From assembly GCA_963800725.1 (NCBI GenBank), contig CAWDCE010000004.1:94328-158327 (forward strand): a stretch of 64,000 nucleotides of DNA. Direction: 5' to 3'. Shown here in pieces: positions 56,129 to 64,000 of this stretch. Under the pieces are notes generated by a model. That model was given only the letters and a program-made list of their open reading frames with translations, had not been told where the DNA came from and searched no databases. How positions within the stretch are numbered: the first letter of the stretch is position 1; every line of letters begins with the position of its first letter. The translations under genes were made by a program, and so were the position numbers. Source of the stretch: Bog-473 sp963800725 (GTDB lineage Bacteria; Actinomycetota; Acidimicrobiia; Acidimicrobiales; RAAP-2).

Positions 56129-56249
56129 AAACAGCCCTGCCGCGGCGTTGTTTTATCCACAAACGATCCACGTCCAAACCCTCTAAGCCGCCGGAAAACA
56201 AAGCAGATAAAAGCTGAGGAAAAGTCGGGTTACGAGATCGAAAACAGAT

Positions 56250-56279
56250 TTGACGCGAGGAGCCGTTTGGGCGCATATT
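56250..56279 (+). promoter_or_regulatory. Sigma70-like promoter for a large non-coding RNA
   Basis: TTGACG at 56250-56255 and CATATT at 56274-56279 are 18 bases apart. Transcription would begin about 5-8 bases downstream, where the 5-prime arm of the closing stem begins (56284). Confidence 0.6.
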
Positions 56280-56283
56280 GATG

Positions 56284-56889
56284 AAGGTTCCAAGAGGTTT
56301 GAGGAACAGCAAGCCTCCGAAACGTAGCGGACCGGGAACGATGATCCGAAGCCGAACCTAGCAATAGAAATGGCTGCGGGGAGCGAACGGAGATCGGGCG
56401 GATTCGGAAGGCGGGTCGGCGGGCGGCAAATTCCGCGGAACGCTTTGATCCGGAGGGACCTAAGAATCCCGAAGGGGAGCGGAAGCGGGAGGCGCAGTCA
56501 GGCGCGCGAGTCGTGGACGGCGCAACGGGCGCGGATCGGTGAAGCGGCCGGAACCGGGGCAAACCGGAGCCGGTGGCGGAGATCCGGGCCGAACGGGCGC
56601 AGGAAGCGGCTGAGCGAGGAAGCGAAGTGGCAGGCCGGGACCTTTGACCCCGGAATGGAGCTCGTGAAAGCGAGAGCCGTTGCGGGCGAGGGAAAGGCCG
56701 TTACGAGCGACCGGCCCCGAGTGGAAGAAAGGCTGCGGCGTGCCTTAAGGCATCGATCCGGCCGTCGGGTAAACCGGCGGTTGGGGAGCTGAGAGGCGAA
56801 GCGTCCGGCGCTTCCAGTTGCGGTGTTCAATGCCGTGTATGCCGGCGGTGGGCAAGGCTGCGAATCGGATCACTTGGAACCTTTTTTTT
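56284..56889 (+). ncRNA. Candidate large structured non-coding RNA of about 600 nt
   Basis: No protein is supported here. AAGGTTCCAAG at 56284-56294 pairs perfectly with CTTGGAACCTT at 56873-56883, closing the whole region, and a T8 run (56882-56889) follows as in an intrinsic terminator. Inside are several local stems: GAGGTTTG with CAAGCCTC, GCGG with CCGC, CTCG with CGAG, GGCCG with CGGCC, TGCC-TTAA-GGCA, and GAAGCG with CGCTTC. The + strand is purine-rich, with many GNRA-like loops. It does not match RNase P RNA, tmRNA, 6S or SRP RNA motifs that I know. A degraded gene is the main alternative. Confidence 0.55.
56882..56889 (+). terminator. T8 tract after the closing stem
   Basis: Eight T residues follow the 3-prime arm CTTGGAACC directly. 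Together with the pairing partner 580 bases upstream or local structure, this resembles the end of a transcript. Confidence 0.5.
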
Positions 56890-56965
56890 GTGCGCCCCGG
56901 TCACGCGACCGGTAGGCTCCGACCGGATTTCATTCCACCCGCAGCTACACGACGTGGACGCCGCG

Positions 56966-57817
56966 CTACAGCCTATGCGCAGCTACGAACTCCGAGAAGG
57001 CCTCGCCAGCGCTTGCCGGCCTGTCCGTACGGCCCATCTTCCGGTCTTCGATCTGCACCACCGGCAGCAGATTGCGCGTGGTGGAGGTGATGAAGACTTC
57101 GTCGGCGGCTTCCAGATCCGCGGGCGTCAGGGTCTTTTCGACGATCCGTGATGCCGGGCACGCGGATTTCGCCCAGCACCACCTCGCGGGTGATCCCCGG
57201 CAGGCAGCCGGAGCTGAGCGGCGGCGTCCACACCTGGCCTCCATTGGCGGCGAAAATGTTGGCCGACGTGCATTCGGCCACTTCGCCGCGCTCGTTCAGC
57301 AGGATCACTTCGTCGAAGCCGCGCGCGCTGCGCCGATTCCAGCCAGGTGAGGTTCATGGCCCAGGAGAGGATCTTGGTCCCGGCGAAGGGGCAGGCGGCA
57401 TGGCGGGCATGCTCGACGTAGGCGAGTTTGACGCCCTCGCCCCAGTTCTTGGAATCGGCGGTGAGGGCGATCACGTCGCTAGGGGCGGCCGGTCGAGGGG
57501 CCGGCCCACATGCCCGCCGCCGTTGCGCACGATCGACCAGCCGCAGCGTGGAGTTGTAGCGCCTGGTTGGCCTCCACCAGTTCGAGCAGCCTGCGCCGCG
57601 GACATCCTCGGGATCGTCGGGAAGGGCACGTGGAAGGCCGCGGCGTCCCGCGAGATGCGCGCCCAGTGGCGCTCGAAGGCGAAGAGCACGCCGTCGGCCA
57701 CGCGCAGGGTGCTGAACACGCCCCATCCGGAGAGCAGCCCAACCTGGCCGGGAGCGAGCACTGGTCGGAAGCCTCGCCGATGTGGTCATTGTGAAGAACA
57801 AAACGATGAAGCACCAC
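56966..57817 (-). CDS. Class IV aminotransferase (BCAT / aminodeoxychorismate lyase type; several frameshifts)
   Basis: Pieces in three frames line up as one PLP-dependent fold-type IV enzyme: VGLLSGWGVFSTLRV, RHWARISRDAAAFHVPFP, APSDVIALTADSKNWGEGVK, KILSWAMNLTWLESA (region of the PLP lysine), NERGEVAECTSANIFAANGG, SGCLPGITREVVLGEI and DEVFITSTTRNLLPV. At least six one-base shifts occur between 57020 and 57790. The motifs fit branched-chain aminotransferase, D-amino-acid transaminase or PabC, and these cannot be separated here. With shifts repaired the length is about 284 residues, normal for the family. Confidence 0.82.
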
Positions 57818-57870
57818 GCCATTCTATCTCGCGGCAAACTCGGCCTCCGAAATTGCAGCGTATCGTCCAC

Positions 57871-58082
57871 GGCGACCGCTCTCTTACGTTCGCGGCTCGG
57901 ATCGGTTGCTTGGTTTTGCGAGTTTTCCGGAGCCTTGTTTTACGAGTCGCGAACGTAAGAGATCGGATGGCTGCTTGGTTTTGCGGAGCCGCGAACGTTC
58001 GCGGCGGTCGGCTGCTTGGTTTTGCGGCGCCGCGAACCTTCGAGGCGGATGCGCTTGGTTTTGCGGAGCCGCGAACGTAATT
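57871..58082. repeat. Degenerate cluster of the dispersed repeat, with left 34-bp inverted-repeat copy
   Basis: The cluster starts with a perfect 34-bp unit (57871-57904) whose exact reverse complement lies at 59798-59831. It continues with several degraded copies in both orientations (GCTTGGTTTTGCGGAGCCGCGAACG). The last copy is cut by the IS701 left end at 58083. Confidence 0.85.
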
Positions 58083-59552
58083 CTACTGTGTCAGAAATTA
58101 TGCGCGCATGCGACAACATACGGGGCAGCAGGGAAGTTGCTGCACTAGGAATCGGGCGATTTTGATACGGAGCGTCGCGATGGAATGGGGATTATGCCGC
58201 TGGGCGCGAGCCCTTCGCTCCCCGCGGCCGGAAGTCGGGAGGTATCGTGGCGGCGCATAGCCCAAGATGGCCGACGCGTGCTGAGGGGGAAAAACGGCTC
58301 CTTTCCGCCATGAGGAACCCGTACGCCGCGATGCACAAAGTGGCATGGTGATGAAATCCCCGCCAGTTGCGACCTTCATAGTGAGTTAACCCGAGTTCCT
58401 GTTTGAGTTCCTCGTAATCGCGCTCAATCACCCACCGATGCTTGCTGATCCCGACTAGCCGTTTCAAGGAGAGTTTGGCGGGCAGACTCGCCAACCAGTA
58501 GCCGCTCGGATCGGCTGCTCCGGCGGGCCACTCGATCAGCAACCACTGCTCCGGCTGTAGGCCCCCTTTGCGGTCATCGCCGTACGCGGGTCGAACCCGC
58601 AATGCGGCAAAGCGGGAACGTAACGTTTCTTTACTGCCTTCGCGCCAAGCCACCTCCCGCCAGACCTTCTCCGGCAACGTCCGCGCCAATTGCTCCACCG
58701 TAATCGGTTGATGCGTCTGGTCCCGCCGCATCAGAGTGGCCTTCGTCCCCTTGCCGCTCCAAGGCTTGGGGGGTAAAGGCTGTCGCTCCAGCGCCCACAC
58801 CGTAGTTGTGGATCTTACCGCCAGCGAATAGTCCAGCTTTAGTTCCGCCACTCCCCCCCGGAATTCGCGATTGGACCCGTATGCTTCATCGGCCAGCACC
58901 ACCCCGAGCGGTACCCCGTCCTTCACCGCTTGCTGAATTTGCGCTAGTGCGATTTGCGGCTTGGTCTGAAACTCCACCTGCGCGGGGGTACCCGCCTCCC
59001 TGCGCCGCCCAAGGTCATTGGCCCATTCTTCCGGCAGATACAACCGCCAGGCAATCGGCAGACTCCCGGCCGCGGTCGCCACCGATAAGCTCACCGCCAC
59101 CTGGCAGTTCTCCTTCTTGCCCAGTCGGCCACAATACTGCCGTGCCACTCCAACTGAATGAGTGCCCTTCTTGACAAAGCTGGTCTCATCCACAACCCAT
59201 GCCGTCACCGGTCCGTTCTTCCGCATCGCCGGCAGGACGTAATTCCGCACTTGCCGCAACATGCCGGCATCGCTCCAGGGCGACTGCGCGACGAAGTGAT
59301 GCAGCGACTCGTGCATGCTTTGCATATGATCGGGAGCGAGGCGCGCCGCCATGGGCTCGACGCTTTTGCGCTCGCCGTCCAGCAACAAGCCGGTACAGTA
59401 ATTCCGCAGTGGGACCTTGCGGTCAGCATGCCCCGCGGCTTGCGCCAGCCAGTCCATGTATGCCGCGAGGCGTTTCTCTTGTGGTGCTGGCGCCGGGGTG
59501 TTCGCAGCCACGAAAACATTATACGACAGATTTGTTGTTTATGACACAGTAG
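58083..59552 (-). mobile_element. IS701-family insertion sequence
   Basis: The terminal inverted repeats begin CTACTGTGTCA on both ends (11 identical bases, 14 of the first 15). The element is 1,470 bp with one intact transposase. It lies inside a copy of the dispersed repeat: GCGAACGTAA ends on the left and GAGCG continues on the right. Confidence 0.82.
58192..59511 (-). CDS. IS701 family transposase (intact)
   Basis: This full-length 439-residue DDE transposase of the IS4 superfamily has the first catalytic Asp in TAWVVDETSFVKKGTHSVGV, followed by RQYCGRLGKKENCQVAVSLS. The second Asp is in GVVLADEAYGSNREFR and the Glu in RWVIERDYEELKQELGLTHY. The C-terminus reads GRNWRGFHHHATLCIAAYGF. No shift or stop interrupts it, so the element may still be active. 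The ATG at 59511 lies 41 bases inside the right end. Confidence 0.93.
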   Translation of the reverse strand: MAANTPAPAPQEKRLAAYMDWLAQAAGHADRKVPLRNYCTGLLLDGERKSVEPMAARLAPDHMQSMHESLHHFVAQSPWSDAGMLRQVRNYVLPAMRKNGPVTAWVVDETSFVKKGTHSVGVARQYCGRLGKKENCQVAVSLSVATAAGSLPIAWRLYLPEEWANDLGRRREAGTPAQVEFQTKPQIALAQIQQAVKDGVPLGVVLADEAYGSNREFRGGVAELKLDYSLAVRSTTTVWALERQPLPPKPWSGKGTKATLMRRDQTHQPITVEQLARTLPEKVWREVAWREGSKETLRSRFAALRVRPAYGDDRKGGLQPEQWLLIEWPAGAADPSGYWLASLPAKLSLKRLVGISKHRWVIERDYEELKQELGLTHYEGRNWRGFHHHATLCIAAYGFLMAERSRFSPSARVGHLGLCAATIPPDFRPRGAKGSRPAA

Positions 59553-59572
59553 AAGAGCGCCAGAACTGAGCG

Positions 59573-59831
59573 CCAGAACAACCGCTCTCTTACGTTCGCG
59601 GCTCCGCAAAACCAAGCCAGAACAACCGCTCTCTTACGTTCGCGGCTCCGCAAAACCAAGCCAGAACAACCGCTCTCTTACGTTCGTGGCTCCGTAAAAC
59701 CAAGCCAGAACAACCGCTCTCTTACGTTCGCGGCTCCGTAAAACCAAGCCAGAACAACCGCTCTCTTACGTTCGCGGCTCCGTAAAACCAAGCAGCTCGA
59801 TCCGAGCCGCGAACGTAAGAGAGCGGTCGCC
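59573..59831. repeat. Five-copy 44-bp tandem array ending in an inverted copy
   Basis: A 44-bp unit starting CCAGAACAACCGCTCTCTTA begins at 59573, 59617, 59661, 59705 and 59749 with very few differences. It is followed at 59798-59831 by a perfect inverted 34-bp copy that matches 57871-57904. The core TTACGTTCGCGGCTC is shared with the other arrays. Confidence 0.92.
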
Positions 59832-59965
59832 GGCTCGATTATACACATCGCAATTTCGGACGCACATCACTAGCGTCTTGCTTCGTGCCCGGTTTGGGCT
59901 CTACGCCAACGGGGGCAAGTCCCCAATCTCCTAAGAACAGGCTCATCGTCCCCGGAATATGCCGG

Positions 59966-60211
59966 TCATTTCTCGGGGTGCGCGCGGATCTCGCGCAGAT
60001 GGTATCGTCACCCGCAATCGTGAAATAGATGCGCCAGGAATTGTTCACGCGCGCCTGCCAGAGGTCGCTGGAGACGCCATACTTCTTGGCGCGGACGGAC
60101 GGGCGCCGGAAATTTGCCAGGAGAAGCTCCGACTGTTTGGCGAACGCCTGTTTGACCGCTTCGGAGCCTTGGTGTAGCTGCGGACGAAATGCGCGAAAAG
60201 AGGAGCCTCAT
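59966..60211 (-). CDS. RelE/HigB-type toxin-like protein (frameshifted)
   Basis: The corrected protein of about 80 residues reads EAVKQAFAKQSELLLANFRR, VRAKKYGVSSDLWQARVNNS and WRIYFTIAGD, and ends LREIRAHPEK at 59966. This is the RelE/ParE-type mRNA interferase pattern (arginine-rich helix, then WRIYF strand). Shifts near 60160 and 59995 break it into three frames. The ATG at 60211 overlaps the end of the upstream transposase fragment. No antitoxin gene is recognised beside it. Confidence 0.65.
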
Positions 60212-60217
60212 CGAAAG

Positions 60218-60636
60218 TCAGCTCTTGGGCTTCCTTTTCGCGGCCACCTTCTTCGCCTCCTTATTGAGGGCCGCGAGGAACTGCTTGTGCGTGGCCGGCG
60301 TGGGCCGGCAGTTGGCGTTGGGCGCGTCGCATCGCCACCGCCGCTTCGGTGTCGGATTGCATCTGCGCAAATCCGCGCAGCTCGGCGAGCGTCACCCCCG
60401 GCCGCAGGAGACTTTCGCAGTCGGGCGTTTCCTGGAACAGTTCGAAGGGCGTGGCCCAGCGCAAGTAGACCCGGCGGCGTTTGCCGTTGGCTTCGGTGAT
60501 GATCTTGGGCACGGCCGAAGGGCGATGGAGGTTGAGGTAGGGGTTCAGGCGCTGGCGATGGAACCGGCCGACCGCCTCGGCGTGCTGCGCATCGATGTAA
60601 CGAATCCGGCCCTCGGTTCAGGCTTGCATGAGACAA
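60218..60636 (-). pseudogene. C-terminal remnant of an integrase-core transposase
   Basis: The fragment contains QRLNPYLNLHRPSAVPKIIT, LRWATPFELFQETPD, LRPGVTLAELRGFAQMQSDT and a basic tail FLAALNKEAKKVAAKRKPKS. These match the C-terminal region of DDE integrase-core transposases from acidobacteria and relatives. The catalytic core is missing, and at least one frameshift lies near 60310. It is an old insertion remnant just upstream of the toxin-like gene. Confidence 0.6.
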
Positions 60637-60737
60637 GAGTCAACGGACCCGCACCTACAACACCTTGCTACAATTGACTAAGGGAATCTGATGGAAACAG
60701 GTTGGCCCGAAGGCCGATACTGCGCCATAATCTACCA

Positions 60738-63122
60738 ATGAGGGGCCTACTAGCGTGCCTTGTTCTGGCGCCTTTGGCTTGGGCCGGAACCGCCGGCGAT
60801 ATTGCGCGTGCGGTTCGCGAGAACAGCTTCGATAGCGGCGAATGCTATCGCGTTCGCGACCTCACGCTGGTCGAGGAGGATCTCCGCCTCTATTTCACCG
60901 ACGGCCACTTGATCTTCTCGCAGCCCGTGGCGGGGAAGCGCATCGCCGCGTTGTTCACCGCGGACACGGATGGGGGCGACGGCGAAGTCATGCTACTGCC
61001 GCCCGACCGCGCCGAACGCCGGTCGCTGGCTGGCTACATCGATGCACCCAACCTGGACGAGCGCTTCGAGATGGCGCTGCTGCTTTTCACCGGCGATGCA
61101 TACGAGCGGATCAAGGCGCAGATCGACGCCAGCGCCTCCAACCGGAAATCGCCCGAGGTTGCCCCGTTGCTGGAAGAGCGCTGGACGCCGCTGCTGCGCA
61201 GCCTCGGCAGCAGTTATCAGGCCCGGCTGACGCTCGATTTGCTGGGCGGGACGGCGCGGCCGGCCGGCTTGTTTCTGGCGGCGTTGAGCAGTTCCAAGCG
61301 CGGCGCTTTCGACGTGGTTTTCGATCCGGAGAGGCAGGAGCAAATCCTGGCCGGCCAATTCGTTCCCCGCGGCGACACTCTCTATTTCGATACCTGGACC
61401 AGCTTTGAAGCCCGCTCGTCACGCAACGGCCCGGCTCATCTGAAGCCTTTTGCGGCCGTCGGCGATTACCGCATCGAGGCGACCATCGGGGCCGACCTGC
61501 TGTTGACGGCCGTGACGCACGTGAGGCTGAAACCGTCCGTCGACGGGCTGGCCGCGCTTCCCTTCGATCTCACGCCCGACATGCAAATCGCATCGGCCGC
61601 CGTCGATGGGCGCCCCGCCGAGGTTCTGCAACACGAGGCGCCGCAGGCCAATGTCATGCACGGCGGAAACAAGCTCATCGTGGTGGTTCCCGCGGAGCCT
61701 CTGCGTCTGGGCCGTGAATACGATTTCGAGTTTCATCACTCCGGCAAGGTGATTCGGGATTCCGGCGACCGCGTTTTATATGTGAGCGCGCGCGCCAATT
61801 GGTACCCCATTCTTGGGAGATCAATTCGCGGTATACGACCTGCTATTCCGCTATCCGCGGGATCTGGATCTGGTCACGCCGGGCGACGCGGTGGAGAGAC
61901 CGCGAAGAGGGCGCGCAGCGCATCACGCGCCGCCGCACGTCGGCGCCGATCCGTGTGGCGGGGTTCAACCTGGGCAAGTATGAGCACGCCCGCGTGACGC
62001 GGGGCGTATACCGGGTGGACGTATGCGCCAACCGCGCGCTGGAGCCGGCATTACAGCCGAAGCCCTTGCCGTTGATCGACCTGCAAGCGGGGGGCATCCT
62101 CACCCGCAGACAGCCCGACCCGCTGGGGGATCTGGCCCGTTCGACGAGCGGGCCCGGCCCGCTCGACCGGATGCAGGAGATCGCAACGGAAGTGGCTTCG
62201 GCTCTGGAGTTCATGGTTTCCAAGTTCGGCCCGCCGGCGCTGCCACATCTGACCGTCTCTCCGATTCCCGGCGCGTTCGGCCAGGGCTTTCCGGGGCTGA
62301 TCTACCTGTCTACTCTGTCGTACTTGAGGACGTTGCCGGGGACCGCGCCACCAGCGAACAGACCGGCCTGGTTCTAAGAAACGTGCTTCAGGCGCATGAA
62401 TTGGCGCACCAATGGTGGGGAACCGCGTCACCACCGGCGCCGATCGCGATACCTGGCTGATGGAGGCTCTGGCCAACTACTCCGCCCTGCTCTACCTGGA
62501 AAAGAGCAAGGGCCGGCCAGCATTTGAAGCCATGCTCGATTCCTACCGGCGCGCGCTTCTCGAAAAAGGTCAGAACGGGCAAACGGTCGAGTCCGCCGGC
62601 CCCATCGTATTGGGAACGCGCCTAATAACTCGGTCGAACCGCGTGGCTGGAACGACATCATTTACGGCAAGGGTACCTGGATCATGCAGATGCTGCGGGT
62701 GCGCATGGGGGACCAGGCTTCTTTCCGATGCTGGCCGAACTGGTCCGGCGATACGATCGCAAAGAGGTCACCACGGAACAGTTCCGCGGGCTGGCGGCCG
62801 AGTTCCTGCCTCCCAAGTCGGACGACCCCCAACTGGAGTTGTTCTTCGACCAGTGGGTCTACGGGACGGCCTGCCCACTCTGACCATGAGCTACGCCGTC
62901 AAAGGCAAAGCGCCCGCTCTCAAGCTGACGGGGACCGTGACGCAGGCCGGAGTGGAAGAGGGGTTCACAACCGCCGTGCCCATTGAGATCCAGGTAACCC
63001 GCGACCGCGCCGTCACGGAGTGGGTGCGCACCGGAAACGGCGACGCCACGTTCACGGTCGCCCTGAAGCAGGCGCCGCTGAAAGTGACGCTCGACCCGCA
63101 CTACGCGGTGCTGCGGAAGTAG
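60738..63122 (+). CDS. M1 family metallo-aminopeptidase, secreted (several frameshifts)
   Basis: The protein starts with a signal peptide (MRGLLACLVLAPLAWAGTAG). A long N-terminal strand-rich domain and a conserved region RVLYVSARANWYP follow. The zinc site is AHELAHQWWG (HExxH, about 62396-62420) with the third ligand Glu in WLMEALANYSALLYLE. The C-terminal part has MSYAVKGKAPALKLTGTVTQ and a beta domain. Shifts occur at about 61800-61880, 62330-62410 and 62620-62880. The repaired length of about 794 residues suits a secreted M1 aminopeptidase that trims peptides. The shifts look like sequencing errors because the motifs are intact. Confidence 0.85.
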
Positions 63123-63264
63123 AATCCGCGGTGGGACGACGCCCAAGCCCCCTGAACTGTGCGAAATCGCCCCAATCCGGACGCCGGGGCGAATCTCGTC
63201 CAGGTACGTCCGGCATCCTACCATCGCGTCCGGTTGCGGCCGGGCTAATACGCCAGGAGAGATC

Positions 63265-63921
63265 ATGTCACTGCGAATTAACGATACTGCGCCGGATTTT
63301 ACCGCCGATACAACCCAGGGGCCCATCCATTTTCACGAGTGGATTGGCGACGGGTGGGCGATTCTATTCTCGCATCCCAAGGATTTCACGCCTGTCTGCA
63401 CCACTGAGCTCGGCTACATGGCCGGCCTGCCGCCCGAATTTTCGCGCCGCAACTGTAAGATTATCGGACTGAGCGTCGACCCGGTTTCGAGCCACGGGAA
63501 ATGGGCCGTCGATATCGAAGAAACCCAGGGCCACAAGGTCACCTACCCGATGATCGGCGACCCTCAGCTTCAGGTTGCCAAGCTCTACGACATGCTGCCG
63601 GCAGAAGCCGGCGACACCTCCGAAGGCCGGACAGCCGCCACCAACGCCACCGTCCGCACCGTCTTCATCATTGGTCCGGACAAGAAGATCAAACTGATGC
63701 TGAGCTACCCCATGAGCACCGGGCGCAATTTCAACGAAGTCCTGCGCGTGCTCGATTCCATCCAACTCACCGCTACGCAGAAGGTGGCGACGCCGGTAAA
63801 CTGGAAGCCGGGCGACGATGTCATCATCCTGCCCTCGGTCTCCGACGAAGAAGCCAAGCTGAAATACCCCGGCGGCTGGAAATCGCCCAAGCCTTACCTT
63901 CGGATTGTGCCGCAGCCGTAA
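63265..63921 (+). CDS. 1-Cys peroxiredoxin (Prx6 type)
   Basis: This intact 218-residue peroxiredoxin reduces peroxides with its peroxidatic Cys45 in HPKDFTPVCTTE. It has the family length and the C-terminal dimerisation part PVNWKPGDDVIILPSVSDEE that marks the Prx6 class. The IGLSVDPVSSHGKWAVDIEE segment is typical. The ATG at 63265 follows AGGAGAGATC. It stands alone between the peptidase gene and the repeat. Confidence 0.95.
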   Translation: MSLRINDTAPDFTADTTQGPIHFHEWIGDGWAILFSHPKDFTPVCTTELGYMAGLPPEFSRRNCKIIGLSVDPVSSHGKWAVDIEETQGHKVTYPMIGDPQLQVAKLYDMLPAEAGDTSEGRTAATNATVRTVFIIGPDKKIKLMLSYPMSTGRNFNEVLRVLDSIQLTATQKVATPVNWKPGDDVIILPSVSDEEAKLKYPGGWKSPKPYLRIVPQP

Positions 63922-63963
63922 GGAAAGCTAGTGTAGTGCGGCAAGCAGAACGCGGATTATCCT

Positions 63964-64000
63964 GAGCGCCAGAACAACCGCTCTCTTACGTTCGCGGCTC
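63964..64000. repeat. Copy of the dispersed repeat at the window end
   Basis: GAGCGCCAGAACAACCGCTC and the following TTACGTTCGCGGCTC match the unit at 59571-59603. The array probably continues beyond the window. Confidence 0.85.

Noticed and set aside
56284..56889. RNase P RNA or tmRNA as the identity of the 56.3-kb RNA
   Set aside because: The conserved RNase P core (GAGGAAAGTCC and ACAGAA-type motifs) and a tmRNA tag frame are not present.

Overview
The window reads as two different genomes joined near 42.4 kb. Positions 1 to about 42,400 look like a high-GC actinobacterium, probably of the class Acidimicrobiia. The evidence is the actinobacterial backbone order (recG, rsmD, coaD, yceD, rpmF, plsX, acpP, rnc, mutM, smc, ftsY, ffh, rpsP, khpA, rimM, trmD, rplS, DUF2469), a GTP-dependent PEP carboxykinase, two PPOX/F420-type flavin proteins, an L28 with a CxxC zinc site and a LAVTG-type surface anchor. 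Positions from about 42,650 to the end look like an acidobacterium of the Solibacter/Bryobacter type: IS66, IS1634 and IS701 elements, a dispersed palindromic repeat family, an AmmeMemoRadiSam cluster, and YCF48-like, GAF, M1 peptidase and Prx6-type proteins. The left genome stops inside a reductase gene that has lost its N-terminal half, and nothing on the right completes it. A chimeric contig is therefore more likely than gene transfer.

Left part. 0-13.6 kb holds mixed metabolism: LCP cell-wall ligase, acyl-CoA dehydrogenase, trpD, galK, a CoA-transferase/racemase, an Lrp-type ligand-binding domain, an MFS transporter, pckG, thiL, a lipoprotein, a methyltransferase and an SDR. 13.4-31.7 kb is the conserved replication, translation and lipid backbone, almost all on the + strand with ATGA/GTGA overlaps. 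31.8-42.4 kb carries an enoyl-CoA hydratase, an NfeD/SPFH pair, a short luciferase-like protein, an acyltransferase-3/SGNH protein, fumC, a pterin dehydratase, a glycine-rich surface protein, a DMT exporter, a 34-residue membrane protein, a second PPOX protein and the truncated reductase.

Right part. 42.4-50.4 kb is accessory DNA: a two-copy CRISPR-like repeat, a serine recombinase, an IS66 element carrying an intact DUF4338 (DruA-like) gene, an unrecognised gene, an IS1634 element and a five-copy repeat array. 50.5-56.1 kb is a cluster of a JAMM metalloprotease, the AmmeMemoRadiSam radical-SAM, Memo and AMMECR1 proteins and an ICMT-like methyltransferase, facing a GAF protein and a secreted YCF48-like protein. 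About 56.25-56.89 kb has no gene but looks like a transcription unit for a roughly 600-nt structured RNA: a sigma70-like promoter, an 11-bp pairing of the two ends and a T8 tract. 57-60 kb holds a class IV aminotransferase, repeat arrays bounded by 34-bp inverted repeats around an IS701 element, a RelE-type toxin and a transposase remnant. 60.7-63.9 kb encodes an M1 aminopeptidase and a peroxiredoxin.

Many genes, including essential ones (recG, plsX), carry single-base frameshifts, several in homopolymer runs. This points to sequencing error rather than decay, so I give full gene spans and the likely position of each shift. No tRNA or rRNA gene was recognised.
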